From: an uncultured Croceicoccus sp.
GTDB lineage: Bacteria > Pseudomonadota > Alphaproteobacteria > Sphingomonadales > Sphingomonadaceae
Length of the DNA: 64,000 nt
Assembly: GCF_947496385.1 (NCBI RefSeq)
Contig: NZ_CANMCP010000001.1
Coordinates: forward strand, 124,001 to 188,000
Direction of reading: 5' to 3'
Shown here: positions 38,945 to 50,974 of the stretch, piece by piece
How positions within the stretch are numbered: position 1 is the first letter of the stretch
How the letters are laid out: each line of letters opens with the position of its first letter
Notes under the pieces: generated by a model
Database searches by the model: none
Seen by the model: only the letters and a program-made list of their open reading frames with translations
Told to the model about the DNA's origin: nothing
Position numbers and translations under genes: made by a program

Positions 38945-40762
38945 ATGACCGATCTATCGCTTATCCGCAATTTCAGCATCATCGCCCATATCGACCACGG
39001 CAAATCGACGCTGGCCGACCGTCTGATTCAGCTGACCGGCGGGCTGACCGAACGCGAAATGAGCCAGCAGGTGCTGGACAACATGGATATCGAGCGGGAG
39101 CGCGGCATCACGATCAAGGCGCAGACCGTGCGCCTCGATTACACCGCCAGCGATGGCAAGACCTATCAGCTCAACCTGATGGACACGCCCGGCCACGTCG
39201 ATTTCGCCTATGAAGTCAGCCGCAGCCTCGCCGCGTGCGAAGGTGCGCTGCTCGTCGTCGACGCGGCGCAGGGGGTCGAGGCGCAGACGCTCGCCAACGT
39301 GTACCAGTCGATCGAACACGACCACGAGATCGTGCCCGTCATCAACAAGATCGACCTGCCCGCCGCCGAACCGGACAAGGTCAAGGCCGAGATCGAGGAC
39401 ATCATCGGCATCGACGCATCGGACGCCGTGCTGACCAGCGCGAAATCCGGCCTCGGCATCGAGGAAGTGCTGGAGGCCGTCGTGCGCCGCATTCCGCCGC
39501 CCACAGGCGACCGCGACGCGCCGTTGAAGGCGATGCTCGTCGATAGCTGGTACGATCCCTATCTCGGCGTCGTGATCCTCGTGCGCGTGATGCAGGGCGT
39601 GCTCAAAAAAGGGCTGAATATCAAGTTCATGCAGGGCGAGACCGAGCATCTGGTCGATCGCGTGGGCTGCATGCGCCCCAAGATCGAGCAATTGCCCGAA
39701 CTCGGCCCCGGCGAAATCGGTTTCATCACGGCGCAGATCAAGGAAGTCGAACAGGCCAAGGTCGGCGACACCATCACCACGGTGAAAAACGGCGCGGACA
39801 AGGCGCTTCCGGGATACAAGGAAGTGCAGCCGGTCGTGTTCTGCGGCCTGTTCCCGGTCGATGCCGCCGATTTCGACAAGCTGCGCGAATCGATCGGGAA
39901 ACTGCGCCTGAACGATGCGAGCTTTACCTTCGAGATGGAATCGAGCGCGGCGCTGGGCTTCGGCTTTCGTGCCGGTTTCCTGGGCCTGCTCCATCTGGAG
40001 ATCATTCAGGAGCGGCTGACCCGCGAATATGATCTCGACCTCATCACCACCGCGCCGTCGGTCGTCTATCGCATTCAGCTCGGCAAGTCGCGGACCGACG
40101 ATGCGGAGGAAATCTACCTCCACAATCCCGCCGATTATCCCGATCCCTCGCGCATCGAGACGATCGAGGAGCCGTGGATTAAGGCGGTGATCTACACCCC
40201 CGACGAATATCTCGGCTCCATCCTGAAGCTGTGTCAGGATCGCCGGGGGATTCAACGCGACCTGACCTATGTCGGCGGGCGCGCGCAGGTAAGCTACGAG
40301 CTGCCGTTGAACGAGGTGGTGTTCGATTTCTACGATCGGTTGAAATCGATCAGCCGCGGCTACGCCAGCTTCGACTATGAACAGATCGGCCTGCGCGAAG
40401 GCGACCTGGTCAAGATGAGCATCATGGTGAACGGCGATCCGGTCGATGCATTGTCGATGATCGTGCATCGCGGCGTTGCCGAGGAACGCGGCCGCCACAT
40501 GTGCGAACGGCTGAAGGATCTCATCCCCCGGCACCTGTTCAAGATCCCGATCCAGGCCGCGATCGGCGGCAAGGTCATCGCCCGCGAAACCATTTCCGCC
40601 ATGCGCAAGGACGTCACCGCCAAATGTTACGGCGGCGACATCAGCCGCAAGAAGAAGCTCCTCGAGAAACAGAAGAAGGGCAAGGCGAAGATGCGCGAAT
40701 ACGGCAATGTGCAGATCCCGCAGGAAGCGTTCATCGCCGCGTTGAAGATGGGGGAGGAGTAG
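38945..40762 (+). CDS. lepA: Elongation factor 4 (LepA)
   Basis: 605 residues, a ribosome-binding GTPase related to EF-G, associated with ribosome assembly or back-translocation under stress. The GTP site is [15 protein letters not shown] at about residue 13, with MDTPGHVDF and NKIDLP further on. The LepA-specific C-terminus ([21 protein letters not shown]) is present. Length matches the family (about 600). The ATG at 38945 is the first in frame. Divergent from the hydrolase gene and convergent with the DUF885 gene. Confidence 0.97.
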   Translation: MTDLSLIRNFSIIAHIDHGKSTLADRLIQLTGGLTEREMSQQVLDNMDIERERGITIKAQTVRLDYTASDGKTYQLNLMDTPGHVDFAYEVSRSLAACEGALLVVDAAQGVEAQTLANVYQSIEHDHEIVPVINKIDLPAAEPDKVKAEIEDIIGIDASDAVLTSAKSGLGIEEVLEAVVRRIPPPTGDRDAPLKAMLVDSWYDPYLGVVILVRVMQGVLKKGLNIKFMQGETEHLVDRVGCMRPKIEQLPELGPGEIGFITAQIKEVEQAKVGDTITTVKNGADKALPGYKEVQPVVFCGLFPVDAADFDKLRESIGKLRLNDASFTFEMESSAALGFGFRAGFLGLLHLEIIQERLTREYDLDLITTAPSVVYRIQLGKSRTDDAEEIYLHNPADYPDPSRIETIEEPWIKAVIYTPDEYLGSILKLCQDRRGIQRDLTYVGGRAQVSYELPLNEVVFDFYDRLKSISRGYASFDYEQIGLREGDLVKMSIMVNGDPVDALSMIVHRGVAEERGRHMCERLKDLIPRHLFKIPIQAAIGGKVIARETISAMRKDVTAKCYGGDISRKKKLLEKQKKGKAKMREYGNVQIPQEAFIAALKMGEE

Positions 40763-40787
40763 CGCCCGCTCCCCCTCCCGCATCGGC

Positions 40788-42560
40788 TTACCCGGCTTCG
40801 ACTTCGGCCATCCAGCGTTCGATCTGCGCGTCGAGCACGTCCAGCGGCACCGGCCCCTGCGCGATCACCGCATCGTTGAACGCGGCAAGATGGAACTTCG
40901 CGCCCAGCCGTTCCTCGGCCCGCGCGCGCAATTCGCGAATCTTCAGCTCGCCCATCTTGTAGCCGAGCGCCTGCCCCGGCCAGCTGATGTAGCGATTGAC
41001 CTCCGCATCGATATTCGCCGCCGAAAGCGCGGTATGCTCGGTCATGAAATCGACGGCCTGGCCCTTCGTCCAGCCCAGCGCATGAATGCCGGTATCCACC
41101 ACCAGCCGGCACGCCCGCCACATCTCATACGACAGTCGCCCGTAATCCTTCTCCGGCGTGTCATAGAGCCCCATGTCGATGCCGAGCCGTTCGGCATAAA
41201 GGCCCCACCCTTCGGTAAAGGCGGTGAAATAGCCGAACTCGCGGCGTAGCGGGTGCAGGTCCAGCTCCTGTTGCAGGGCGATCTGATGATGATGGCCGGG
41301 CACCGCCTCATGCGCGGTGAGTGCGGGCAATTCCCAAAGCGGGCGCTGATCCAGCTTCGACGTGTTCACGTAGTAAAATCCCGCCGTGCCGTTCGCCGGG
41401 CTGCCCGGCTGGTAATAGGCGGTCGTCGTGCCTTCCGCGGTTTCGGCGGGGATCGCCCGGATGCCGTAGGGAAGGCGCGGCAACAGGTGGAAATAATCGG
41501 GCATCATCCCGTCGATCGCCTTCGCCTGCGCGGCGGCGGCGGCCATCAGCTCGTCCGGCGTGGCCGCGTAATAGGCGGGATCGGTGCGCAGCTTCTCGAC
41601 AAAGGCGGCGCGGTTCGCGTAGCCTGCGTCGGCGGCCACGCGGTCCATTTCCGCCGAAATCCGCGCGACCTCCGCCATGCCGATGTCGTGGATCTGCTGC
41701 GCCGTGTAATCGGACGTGGTGCTGGCGCCGACGCGATACTGGTAGAATGCGGGCCCGTCCGTCTGCGCCGAAATGCCGACCGTCTTCGTGCAGGCCGGGA
41801 CATATTCGTCGCGCAGCATGTCAGCCGCCTCGCGATAGGTCTTCGCGACGACATCGGCGATGATGGCGCGGGCGCTTTCCTTCAACGCCGTCCATTCCGC
41901 CTCGCTCACATCGGCGGGGCGGGCGCGGGTGAACGGGGTGTAGAACCGGGTTTCTTCGGGCGCCGCCGCAACCGCGCCGCGCACCGATCCTTCCAATCCG
42001 CCCAATGTGACGCAAGGCAGGACGTAGCCCCCCGCGATCCCGGCGCGCGTATTGGCGATGACCTGCGCGCTGGCGGCGGGAATGGCGTGCAGCCGGTCGA
42101 GATATTCCCTGTAATCCTGCCCCGACGCGAATTGCATCGAATCGCCGATCCCGGCCCAGCTTTGCCACGGCGAGGAATAGCTCGAAAACGCGATGAGCCT
42201 TTGCCCGAAGCGGTTGCCGTCGATCGATTCGGCCAGCAGGCGGCGCGTGATCGCATAATCCGCCTGCCGTAGCGGGGGCAGGGCGGACGCGTCGATGGCG
42301 TTCAGCCGGGCGAGAAACGCCGCATCCTTCGCGGCCCAGCGGTCCATCGCCGCAATCGAATAATCGCCAAGCTCGCTATCGTAATCCTCCACCCCTGCGG
42401 CCGATGCGCTGACCGGGCTGGCCTCCAGCCGCGCGGCATAGATGTCGTCCATCAAGGCGGTGAGATCGTCCGCCGGGGCGGCAGCGGCAGGAACGGCGAG
42501 CGAGGCGAGCGCCGCCCCGGACAGGAGCGAGAACGCGGCGCGGAAACGGCGAATGGTCAT
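40788..42560 (-). CDS. Secreted DUF885-family metallopeptidase-like protein
   Basis: 590 residues. Signal peptide about 1-28 (LASLAVPAAAA). The DUF885 core has the zinc motif HEAVPGHHHQIALQQEL and a downstream FTEGWGLYAERL that supplies the third ligand region. The family is thought to be peptidases, periplasmic here. The start MTIRRFRAAF at 42560 gives the signal peptide. It is convergent with lepA (25 bp gap) and divergent from the P450 gene. Confidence 0.88.
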   Translation of the reverse strand: MTIRRFRAAFSLLSGAALASLAVPAAAAPADDLTALMDDIYAARLEASPVSASAAGVEDYDSELGDYSIAAMDRWAAKDAAFLARLNAIDASALPPLRQADYAITRRLLAESIDGNRFGQRLIAFSSYSSPWQSWAGIGDSMQFASGQDYREYLDRLHAIPAASAQVIANTRAGIAGGYVLPCVTLGGLEGSVRGAVAAAPEETRFYTPFTRARPADVSEAEWTALKESARAIIADVVAKTYREAADMLRDEYVPACTKTVGISAQTDGPAFYQYRVGASTTSDYTAQQIHDIGMAEVARISAEMDRVAADAGYANRAAFVEKLRTDPAYYAATPDELMAAAAAQAKAIDGMMPDYFHLLPRLPYGIRAIPAETAEGTTTAYYQPGSPANGTAGFYYVNTSKLDQRPLWELPALTAHEAVPGHHHQIALQQELDLHPLRREFGYFTAFTEGWGLYAERLGIDMGLYDTPEKDYGRLSYEMWRACRLVVDTGIHALGWTKGQAVDFMTEHTALSAANIDAEVNRYISWPGQALGYKMGELKIRELRARAEERLGAKFHLAAFNDAVIAQGPVPLDVLDAQIERWMAEVEAG

Positions 42561-42696
42561 GAGCGGCAATCCTTCGATGCAGGGCCAGGTTGAATGGCGC
42601 GGTTCTGGCGCGGCCCGCGCCGTTTGGCTAGGTGCGCCGGCAAAGTGCGGGGGATAGGCTGACGCCCGAAAACAAAAAAGAGGATGCCCGATCATC

Positions 42697-43902
42697 ATGG
42701 CCAGCATTGCCCCGGCGGTTCGCCCCGATCATGTTCCCGAAGCCCGCGTCGTCGACTTCGACATTTTCGCGCCGCCGGGCGGGGAGCGTGATTATTTCGC
42801 CGCCTGGAAAACGTTGCAGGGCGGGCCGGGGCTGGTGTGGACGGGGCGCAATCACGGGCACTGGATCGCGACGCAGGGGGATCTGATCCGCGAATTATGG
42901 GGCGATAGCGAGCGATTGTCGAACGCCGCGCTCGCCGTGACGCCCGGCCTTGGCGAGGTGATGGACTTCATCCCGCTGCAACTCGATCCGCCCGAACACA
43001 AACCGTTCCGCAATGCGGTCATGCGCGGCTTCGCCAATAATCACGTCGTCGCGATGACGCCGATGGTGCGGGACGTGTCGCGCGACCTCATCGCCGATCT
43101 GCGCCCACGCGGCGGGTGCGAGTTCATGACCGCCTTTGCCGAGGTGGTGCCGCTGCATATCTTCCTCTCGCTCATCGGGGTGCCGGTGGAGGACCGGGCA
43201 CAATTGCGCCCGCTCGGACAACAGCTCACGCGCCCCGATGGCAGCATGAGCGTGGTCGAACTGCGCGACGCGGCGGACGATTACCTGCGCCCCTATGTCG
43301 AGGAACGGCTGAAACATCCCGGCGACGATCTGTTCAGCCGCATTCTTTCCGTGCCCATCGAAGGCCGCGCCTGGACGTTCGGGGAGGCGCAGCGCATGTG
43401 CCGCAACCTGCTGTTCGGCGGGCTGGATACCGTGGTGGCGATGTTCGGCAATATCGCGGCGCATCTCGGCCGCTTTGCCGGGGATCAGGACACGCTGCGC
43501 AAGGATGCCGCCCGCATTCCCGCCGCCACGGACGAGCTCATGCGCCGTTATCCCACCGTTTCGGTCACGCGCAATCTCGTGCGCGACATCGTGATGGACG
43601 GGGTTACGATGAAGGCGGGCGACCTGCTCTATCTCCCCAGCGTGCTGCACAATCTCGATCCGGCCTGTTTCGACACGCCGGAACAGGTGGATTTCGATCG
43701 CGGCCTTTCGCCCGTGCGCCACACGACGATGGGGGTGGGGGCGCATCGCTGCGTCGGGGCGGGGCTCGCCCGGATGGAGGCGATGGTCTTTATCGAGGAA
43801 TGGCTGGCCGGCATTCCGCCGTTCCGGATCGACCCCGACCGTCCAACGAAAATGCGCGCGGGCAATGTCGGCGCACTGACCGAGCTGCATCTCGTGTGGT
43901 GA
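42697..43902 (+). CDS. Cytochrome P450
   Basis: 401 residues, soluble bacterial P450. The heme loop is MGVGAHRCVGAGLAR with ligand C352. The K-helix ExxR is E280/R283 in DELMRRYP. The I-helix is LFGGLDTVVA (oxygen-activating GGxDT). The N-terminal RVVDFDIFAPPGGERDYFAAW and the P450cam-like order point to a CYP101-type monooxygenase acting on a terpene or other hydrophobic substrate. A ferredoxin-NADP reductase-like gene lies at 36.6 kb, but no ferredoxin is adjacent. AGAGGAT lies 11 nt before the ATG. It precedes bamD by 74 bp. Confidence 0.9.
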   Translation: MASIAPAVRPDHVPEARVVDFDIFAPPGGERDYFAAWKTLQGGPGLVWTGRNHGHWIATQGDLIRELWGDSERLSNAALAVTPGLGEVMDFIPLQLDPPEHKPFRNAVMRGFANNHVVAMTPMVRDVSRDLIADLRPRGGCEFMTAFAEVVPLHIFLSLIGVPVEDRAQLRPLGQQLTRPDGSMSVVELRDAADDYLRPYVEERLKHPGDDLFSRILSVPIEGRAWTFGEAQRMCRNLLFGGLDTVVAMFGNIAAHLGRFAGDQDTLRKDAARIPAATDELMRRYPTVSVTRNLVRDIVMDGVTMKAGDLLYLPSVLHNLDPACFDTPEQVDFDRGLSPVRHTTMGVGAHRCVGAGLARMEAMVFIEEWLAGIPPFRIDPDRPTKMRAGNVGALTELHLVW

Positions 43903-43976
43903 ATGCCGGGTGCGCGGCGACGGATCGGCAAAAGCTTCACTTGGCGTTCAGCGGGCCGCTGGCTATAGGCGATTTC

Positions 43977-44780
43977 ATGACCGCACCTGCCGCACCCCGC
44001 CGCCGTTTTCGCACAGCATCCATCGTGATGGCCACCGCCGCCATGGCGCTGACCTCCGCATGCGGGGCGGGCGCGGGCACGAAGACCGACACCGCCTATG
44101 TCGCGCGCGATGTCGAATCGCTCTATTTCGCGGCGAAGGACAGGCTCGACCGGGGACAGATCAAGCAGGCCGCCGCCCTTTTCGACGAGGTGGAGCGCCA
44201 GCATCCCTATTCGCCGTGGGCGCGCCGGGCGCAGTTGATGAGCGCGTTTTCCTATTACGCGGCGCGCGATTACAGCACCGCGATTCAATCGGCGCAGCGG
44301 TTCCTCGCCATTCACCCCGGCAACAAGGACGCGCCTTACGCGTTCTATCTCATCGCGCTGTCCTATTACGAGCAGATCAGCGACGTCACCCGCGATCAGC
44401 AGATCACCGGACAGGCGCGGCAGGCATTGACCGAGGTCGTGCGCCGCTATCCCGACACCGCCTATGCCAATGATGCGCGGCTGAAACTCGATCTCGTCAA
44501 CGATCACCTCGCGGGCAAGCAGATGACCATTGGCCGCTTCTATCAGCGGACCGGCAAATGGCTGGCCTCGACCCTGCGTTTTCGCGAAGTCGTCGACGAT
44601 TACCAGACCACGAGCCACACGCCCGAGGCGCTCTATCGCCTGACCGAAAGCTATCTCGCGCTCGGCATTCCGGAGGAGGCGAAGAAGGCCGCCGCCGTGC
44701 TCGGCGCGAACTATCCCGGTTCCGACTGGTATGAAAAGGCGTTCGAGCTGATGCAGGACAAGGCGCCCGATTACGTCTGA
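43977..44780 (+). CDS. bamD: Outer membrane assembly lipoprotein BamD
   Basis: 267 residues. A lipoprotein signal with lipobox TSAC leads into a domain of five TPR-like repeats, visible as LYFAAKDRLDRGQIKQAAALFDEVERQHPYSPW and later YEKAFELMQDKAPDY. BamD is the essential lipoprotein of the BAM complex that inserts outer-membrane proteins. The ATG at 43977 fits the family. It precedes recN by about 130 bp, a linkage common in alphaproteobacteria. The lpxC that often precedes bamD is absent; a P450 gene is there instead. Confidence 0.93.
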   Translation: MTAPAAPRRRFRTASIVMATAAMALTSACGAGAGTKTDTAYVARDVESLYFAAKDRLDRGQIKQAAALFDEVERQHPYSPWARRAQLMSAFSYYAARDYSTAIQSAQRFLAIHPGNKDAPYAFYLIALSYYEQISDVTRDQQITGQARQALTEVVRRYPDTAYANDARLKLDLVNDHLAGKQMTIGRFYQRTGKWLASTLRFREVVDDYQTTSHTPEALYRLTESYLALGIPEEAKKAAAVLGANYPGSDWYEKAFELMQDKAPDYV

Positions 44781-44909
44781 TCGCGCCTGCCGAGGCTCGC
44801 TGTCCGCCGCGCCCTGCGGACAAAGCTGTGGAAAAGCCGCGCCGATGATGCCGTGGCGGGCGGCGCGTGCTGGCGCAAGCGGAGTTGCTGCGCGACAAGT
44901 GGGGCTGCG

Positions 44910-46574
44910 ATGCTGACCTCTCTTGCCATCCGCAATATCGTGCTGATCGACGCGCTCGACCTCGCTTTTGCGCGGGGTCTGGGCGTGCTGACGGGTGAAA
45001 CCGGCGCGGGCAAGTCGATCCTGCTCGACGCGCTGGGCCTCGTGCTCGGCAATCGCGCCGATAGCGGCCTTGTCCGCGCCGGCGAGGACAAGGCCAGCGT
45101 CACCGCCACGTTCGAATTCGAACCGCTGCCGCCTGCGCTGGCCGACGCGCTCGACGATGCGGGGGTGGAGATGGAGCCGGGCGAACCGCTCATCCTGCGC
45201 CGGCAATTGAAGGCCGACGGGGGCAGCAAGGCCTTCGTCAACGGGCAGCCGGTCGGCGTCGCGGCGCTGCGCGCGCTGGCCCCTTCGCTCGTCGAACTGC
45301 ATGGGCAGCATGACGATCGCGGTCTCGTCAACGCGCGGGGGCACCGGGCGCTGCTCACCCGCTATGCCGACGCGGACGAAGGCGCGGTCGCCGCCGCGTG
45401 GCGCGACTGGCGCCGGGCGGAGGATGCGCTGGCCGCCGCGCGCGAACAGGCGGACAATGCCGCGGCGGAGCAGGATCTCATCCTCGCCCATCTCGAAGAG
45501 CTGAACGCGCTCGCCCCGGTGGAGGGGGAGGAGGAGGAACTCGCGCTCGCCCGCGCCGACATGCAGAAGGGCGAGCGGCTTTCCGGCGATCTTGAGGAAT
45601 TGCGCCATTTGTGGGCCGGTTCGGACAGCGCGCTGGCCCAATTGCGGAGCGCGGCGCGGCGGCTCGACCGGATCGCGCCGGAACATGAATTGCTGGCCTC
45701 GGCGCTCGCCGCGCTCGACCGCTGCATCGTGGAGGGGACCGAGGCGGAGGAGCATATCGCCCGCGCGGCAGAGGCGCTGTCCCACGATCCCGAACGGCTC
45801 GACGCCACGGAAAAGCGGCTTTTCGACCTGCGCGCCGCCGCCCGCAAACAGGATTGCACGGTCGACGAACTCCCCGCCAAGATGACCGAATTGCGCGACC
45901 GGCTCGACGCGATCGAAGGCGGGGAGGCACGGATCAAGGCGCTCGCCGAAACCGCGTCCGCAACCGGCGCGGCCTATCGTGCCGCCGCCGAAAGCCTGAG
46001 CGCGTCCCGCATCGAGGCGGCGCAAAGGCTCGACGCCGCGGTCGCCGCCGAACTGGCGCCGCTGAAACTCGACGCGGCGAAATTCCGCACCGGCATCACC
46101 CGGCTGGAGGAGGATCGCTGGGGTCCGCACGGGATGGACGCGGTCGAATTCCTGATCGCGACGAACCCCGGCGCGCCGTTCGCACCGCTCGCCAAGATCG
46201 CCAGCGGCGGCGAATTGTCGCGCTTCATCCTCGCCCTGAAGGTCGCGCTCGCCGAACAGGGCGGGGCGGCGGTCATCATCTTTGACGAGATCGACCGCGG
46301 CGTCGGCGGCGCGGTGGCGAGCGCGATCGGCGACCGGCTCGCCCGGCTGGCGAGCGGGGGGCAATTGCTCGCCGTCACGCACAGCCCGCAGGTCGCGGCG
46401 CGCGGCAACACCCATTACATGATCGCGAAAAGCAGCGAGGGCACCGTCACCCGCACCAGCGTCGTCAGCCTGTCCGATGCGGAACGGCAGGAGGAGATCG
46501 CCCGCATGCTATCCGGCGCGGAGGTCACGCCCGAGGCCCGCGCCCAGGCCGAACGCCTGCTCGAGGATAGCTGA
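44910..46574 (+). CDS. recN: DNA repair protein RecN
   Basis: 554 residues, an SMC-like ATPase for double-strand-break repair. The Walker A is GETGAGKS at 29-36. A central coiled-coil region (about 150-370) is rich in Ala, Glu and Arg. The C-terminal half has the ABC signature ASGGELSRFILALKVAL and Walker B IFDEIDRGVGG. The start MLTSLAIRNIVLIDAL at 44910 is typical. Length is usual for the family (about 550). Confidence 0.95.
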   Translation: MLTSLAIRNIVLIDALDLAFARGLGVLTGETGAGKSILLDALGLVLGNRADSGLVRAGEDKASVTATFEFEPLPPALADALDDAGVEMEPGEPLILRRQLKADGGSKAFVNGQPVGVAALRALAPSLVELHGQHDDRGLVNARGHRALLTRYADADEGAVAAAWRDWRRAEDALAAAREQADNAAAEQDLILAHLEELNALAPVEGEEEELALARADMQKGERLSGDLEELRHLWAGSDSALAQLRSAARRLDRIAPEHELLASALAALDRCIVEGTEAEEHIARAAEALSHDPERLDATEKRLFDLRAAARKQDCTVDELPAKMTELRDRLDAIEGGEARIKALAETASATGAAYRAAAESLSASRIEAAQRLDAAVAAELAPLKLDAAKFRTGITRLEEDRWGPHGMDAVEFLIATNPGAPFAPLAKIASGGELSRFILALKVALAEQGGAAVIIFDEIDRGVGGAVASAIGDRLARLASGGQLLAVTHSPQVAARGNTHYMIAKSSEGTVTRTSVVSLSDAERQEEIARMLSGAEVTPEARAQAERLLEDS

Positions 46575-46696
46575 CCCCGCGGGAGCCGCCCCTTCCATCC
46601 CCCTGCCAACCCATCCCTTGTGACAGTGACCTTGGCTCGCGCACCCGTTAAGATCGCGCCCGTAACCCAAGCACACACATATCGGGAGATCGACGC

Positions 46697-47458
46697 ATGG
46701 ATCTGGGATTGAAGGGCCGCAAGGCGATATTGATCGGCGCGAATGGCGGCATCGGGCGCAAGGTCGCGCATGTCCTCGCCGCCGAGGGATGCAACGTCGC
46801 GGTCTGCGGCCGGAGCCAGGGCAAGGTCGACAAGATCAAGGGCGAGCTGGACGGCACCGGCGTCACCGTCTTTGCCGACACGCTCGACGTGACGGACAAG
46901 GGCGCGGTCCCGGCCTTCGTCGAAGAGGCGGCGGGCGCACTCGGCGGGTGCGACATCTTCATCAGCTTCACCTCCGCCAATCCGGGCGAGGATACGGACG
47001 CGGCGTGGGAAACCATTCTCGAAACCGAGGTGCTGTCGATTCGCCGCGGGGTCGAGGCGGCGAAACCCTATCTCGAAAAATCGGATGCCGCGGCCATCGT
47101 CTGCCTGTCGAGCACCGGCGCGACCGAGGAATTCATGGGCGTGCAGCCGTATAATGCGCTGAAGGCCGCGGTCATCAACTATGCCAGCGCCATGGCGCAG
47201 AATTTCGCCGCCGACGGCATTCGCGTGAACACCATCACCCCCGGCCCGGTGATGACCGACGATGGCCCCTGGGCGCATATTCGCGACAATATGAAGGATT
47301 TCTACGACGCGACGCTCGCGCAGATCCCGATCGGCCGCCTCACCACCGGCGAGGAGCTGGCCAATACCATCGCGTTCACCGCGTCGCCTGCGTGCCGGGC
47401 GATGACCGGCGCCAATATCGTGGTCGACGGCGGCTATACCAAGCGCGTGCAATACTGA
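46697..47458 (+). CDS. Short-chain dehydrogenase/reductase
   Basis: 253 residues. A classical SDR with the cofactor motif GANGGIGRK at 14-22. The catalytic Ser-Tyr-Lys is in CLSSTGATEEF and YNALKAAVINYA. The C-terminal TPGPVMTD and MTGANIVVDGGYTK are typical of oxidoreductases such as 3-hydroxyacyl or sugar-related enzymes. Substrate unknown. GGGAGA precedes the ATG at 46697. It sits between recN and ligA, which are often neighbours, so it may be an insertion into that cluster. A terminator follows. Confidence 0.85.
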   Translation: MDLGLKGRKAILIGANGGIGRKVAHVLAAEGCNVAVCGRSQGKVDKIKGELDGTGVTVFADTLDVTDKGAVPAFVEEAAGALGGCDIFISFTSANPGEDTDAAWETILETEVLSIRRGVEAAKPYLEKSDAAAIVCLSSTGATEEFMGVQPYNALKAAVINYASAMAQNFAADGIRVNTITPGPVMTDDGPWAHIRDNMKDFYDATLAQIPIGRLTTGEELANTIAFTASPACRAMTGANIVVDGGYTKRVQY

Positions 47459-47484
47459 CGCCTTGCGCGCCGCGCGACGGGAAT

Positions 47485-47514
47485 AGGGCGGTCCGGGGAC
47501 GGGCCGCCCTTTTC
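47485..47514 (+). terminator. Terminator after the SDR gene
   Basis: Arms 47485-47494 and 47501-47510 pair over 10 bp with one G-T pair, followed by T residues. It lies 27 bp past the SDR stop and separates it from ligA. Confidence 0.75.
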
Positions 47515-47565
47515 GTGCGCGCCCTCTTTCTCGCCGGGCCGGGCGGCGCTATCTGCGGCTCATGA

Positions 47566-49677
<2,112 letters not shown>

Positions 49678-49741
49678 ATTTTCCGGGGCTGCACCCCGCC
49701 TGCCGGGTTGTCAGGGCGGTGGTGGCCGCTACGTGTGCGTC

Positions 49742-50950
49742 ATGTTTCGTGATTTCAAAAGCTTGCTCGCCGCATTTGCCACCGCCTGTTGGCTATCGGC
49801 CGCGCCGCCCGCCCATGCGCAGGACGCCCATGCGCAGGACGACACCGGAGCCGCCGCCGCCGCGACGGCTTCGCAGCGCACGCCCGAAACGCCCGCGGCC
49901 CGCCCCTCTCCGCCCGATGCCGCCATGGATGAGGCGGCAAGCGAGCAGCCTTTGCCGCCGCGCCCGGCCTCGCCCGAATACATGCCGACGACGCGCGGTT
50001 CGGGCAGCGTCGCGGTCGCCGTGGCGGAGGTTCCGCCCTATGCCATCCGGAACGCGGATGGCCGCTGGACCGGTCCGGCGCTCGACCTCTTCCGCGCCGC
50101 GGCGGAGGAGAGCGGGCTCGACTACACGCTGGTCCCGACATCGCCCGACGCCATCGACAACAGCGATGCCGCCGTCGCCTTCCCCGTATTCGCGACGGCG
50201 TCCCTGGCGCAGGAGGCGGACCGCAGCCTGCCGTTCCATGTCGATTCGGTCGGGCTGATCGGGCGATCGGCGGGGGGCGGGTTCCTCGACGGGCTTGCCG
50301 GGCTTTTCAATACCAGCTTCCTGCGCGTGGTGCTCATCGTGTCGGCGGTGCTGTTGGTGGTGGGGGCGATCTTCTATTTCGTGGAGCGCAAGACGAACGA
50401 GGGGCTTCATGCCGACGACGGGCGCATGCACGGCATCGGGCACGGCTTCTGGTGGGCCGGGGTGACGGCGACCACCATCGGCTATGGCGATCTGGTGCCG
50501 AAAACGACCTGGGGCCGGGTGGTCGCGATGATCTGGATGCTGTTTTCCATGGCGCTCACCGCGATCCTGACCGCCTATATCATCTCGCTGACCGGGGCGC
50601 GGGGCGGCAGGACCGACCTGACCGAGGCGGTGTCCGGCCTTGCGGTGGGCTATGTCACCGATGGCACGATCGCGGGCGACGATCTGCGCGGCGCCGATGC
50701 CTTGCGCGAATTTCCCACGATGGACGCCGCGCTCGCCGCCTATGACGAGGAGGAGATCGACGCGGTCGCCGCCCCGTACCAGCAGGCCCGCGAAATGGCC
50801 GGCGACCGGGAGGTGCAGCGCACGAGCGGTTCGGTCGTGATGCCGGTCTTCCGCGTCACGGGGCAGGGCGATTTCCGCGTCGCACTCGACCGCATCATCC
50901 TGTCCCCGGACTGGCAGTCCCGGATCGAGCAGGAGTTCTCGAACCGCTGA
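49742..50950 (+). CDS. Prokaryotic glutamate-receptor-like potassium channel (GluR0 type)
   Basis: 402 residues. Signal peptide 1-27, then a Pro/Ala-rich linker with a short AHAQD duplication. A periplasmic ligand-binding lobe S1 (about 90-175) is followed by TM1 (193-215), a potassium selectivity filter TTIGYGD (244-250), TM2 (258-283) and a second lobe S2 (293-400). This split solute-binding domain around a two-helix pore is the GluR0 architecture, thought to be ancestral to animal ionotropic glutamate receptors. The S1 arginine that clamps the amino-acid ligand appears replaced by Leu (in ATASLAQEAD), so the ligand may differ. Monocistronic. Confidence 0.88.
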   Translation: MFRDFKSLLAAFATACWLSAAPPAHAQDAHAQDDTGAAAAATASQRTPETPAARPSPPDAAMDEAASEQPLPPRPASPEYMPTTRGSGSVAVAVAEVPPYAIRNADGRWTGPALDLFRAAAEESGLDYTLVPTSPDAIDNSDAAVAFPVFATASLAQEADRSLPFHVDSVGLIGRSAGGGFLDGLAGLFNTSFLRVVLIVSAVLLVVGAIFYFVERKTNEGLHADDGRMHGIGHGFWWAGVTATTIGYGDLVPKTTWGRVVAMIWMLFSMALTAILTAYIISLTGARGGRTDLTEAVSGLAVGYVTDGTIAGDDLRGADALREFPTMDAALAAYDEEEIDAVAAPYQQAREMAGDREVQRTSGSVVMPVFRVTGQGDFRVALDRIILSPDWQSRIEQEFSNR

Positions 50951-50974
50951 GGCGCCCCATCACGGCGCGGCCCT

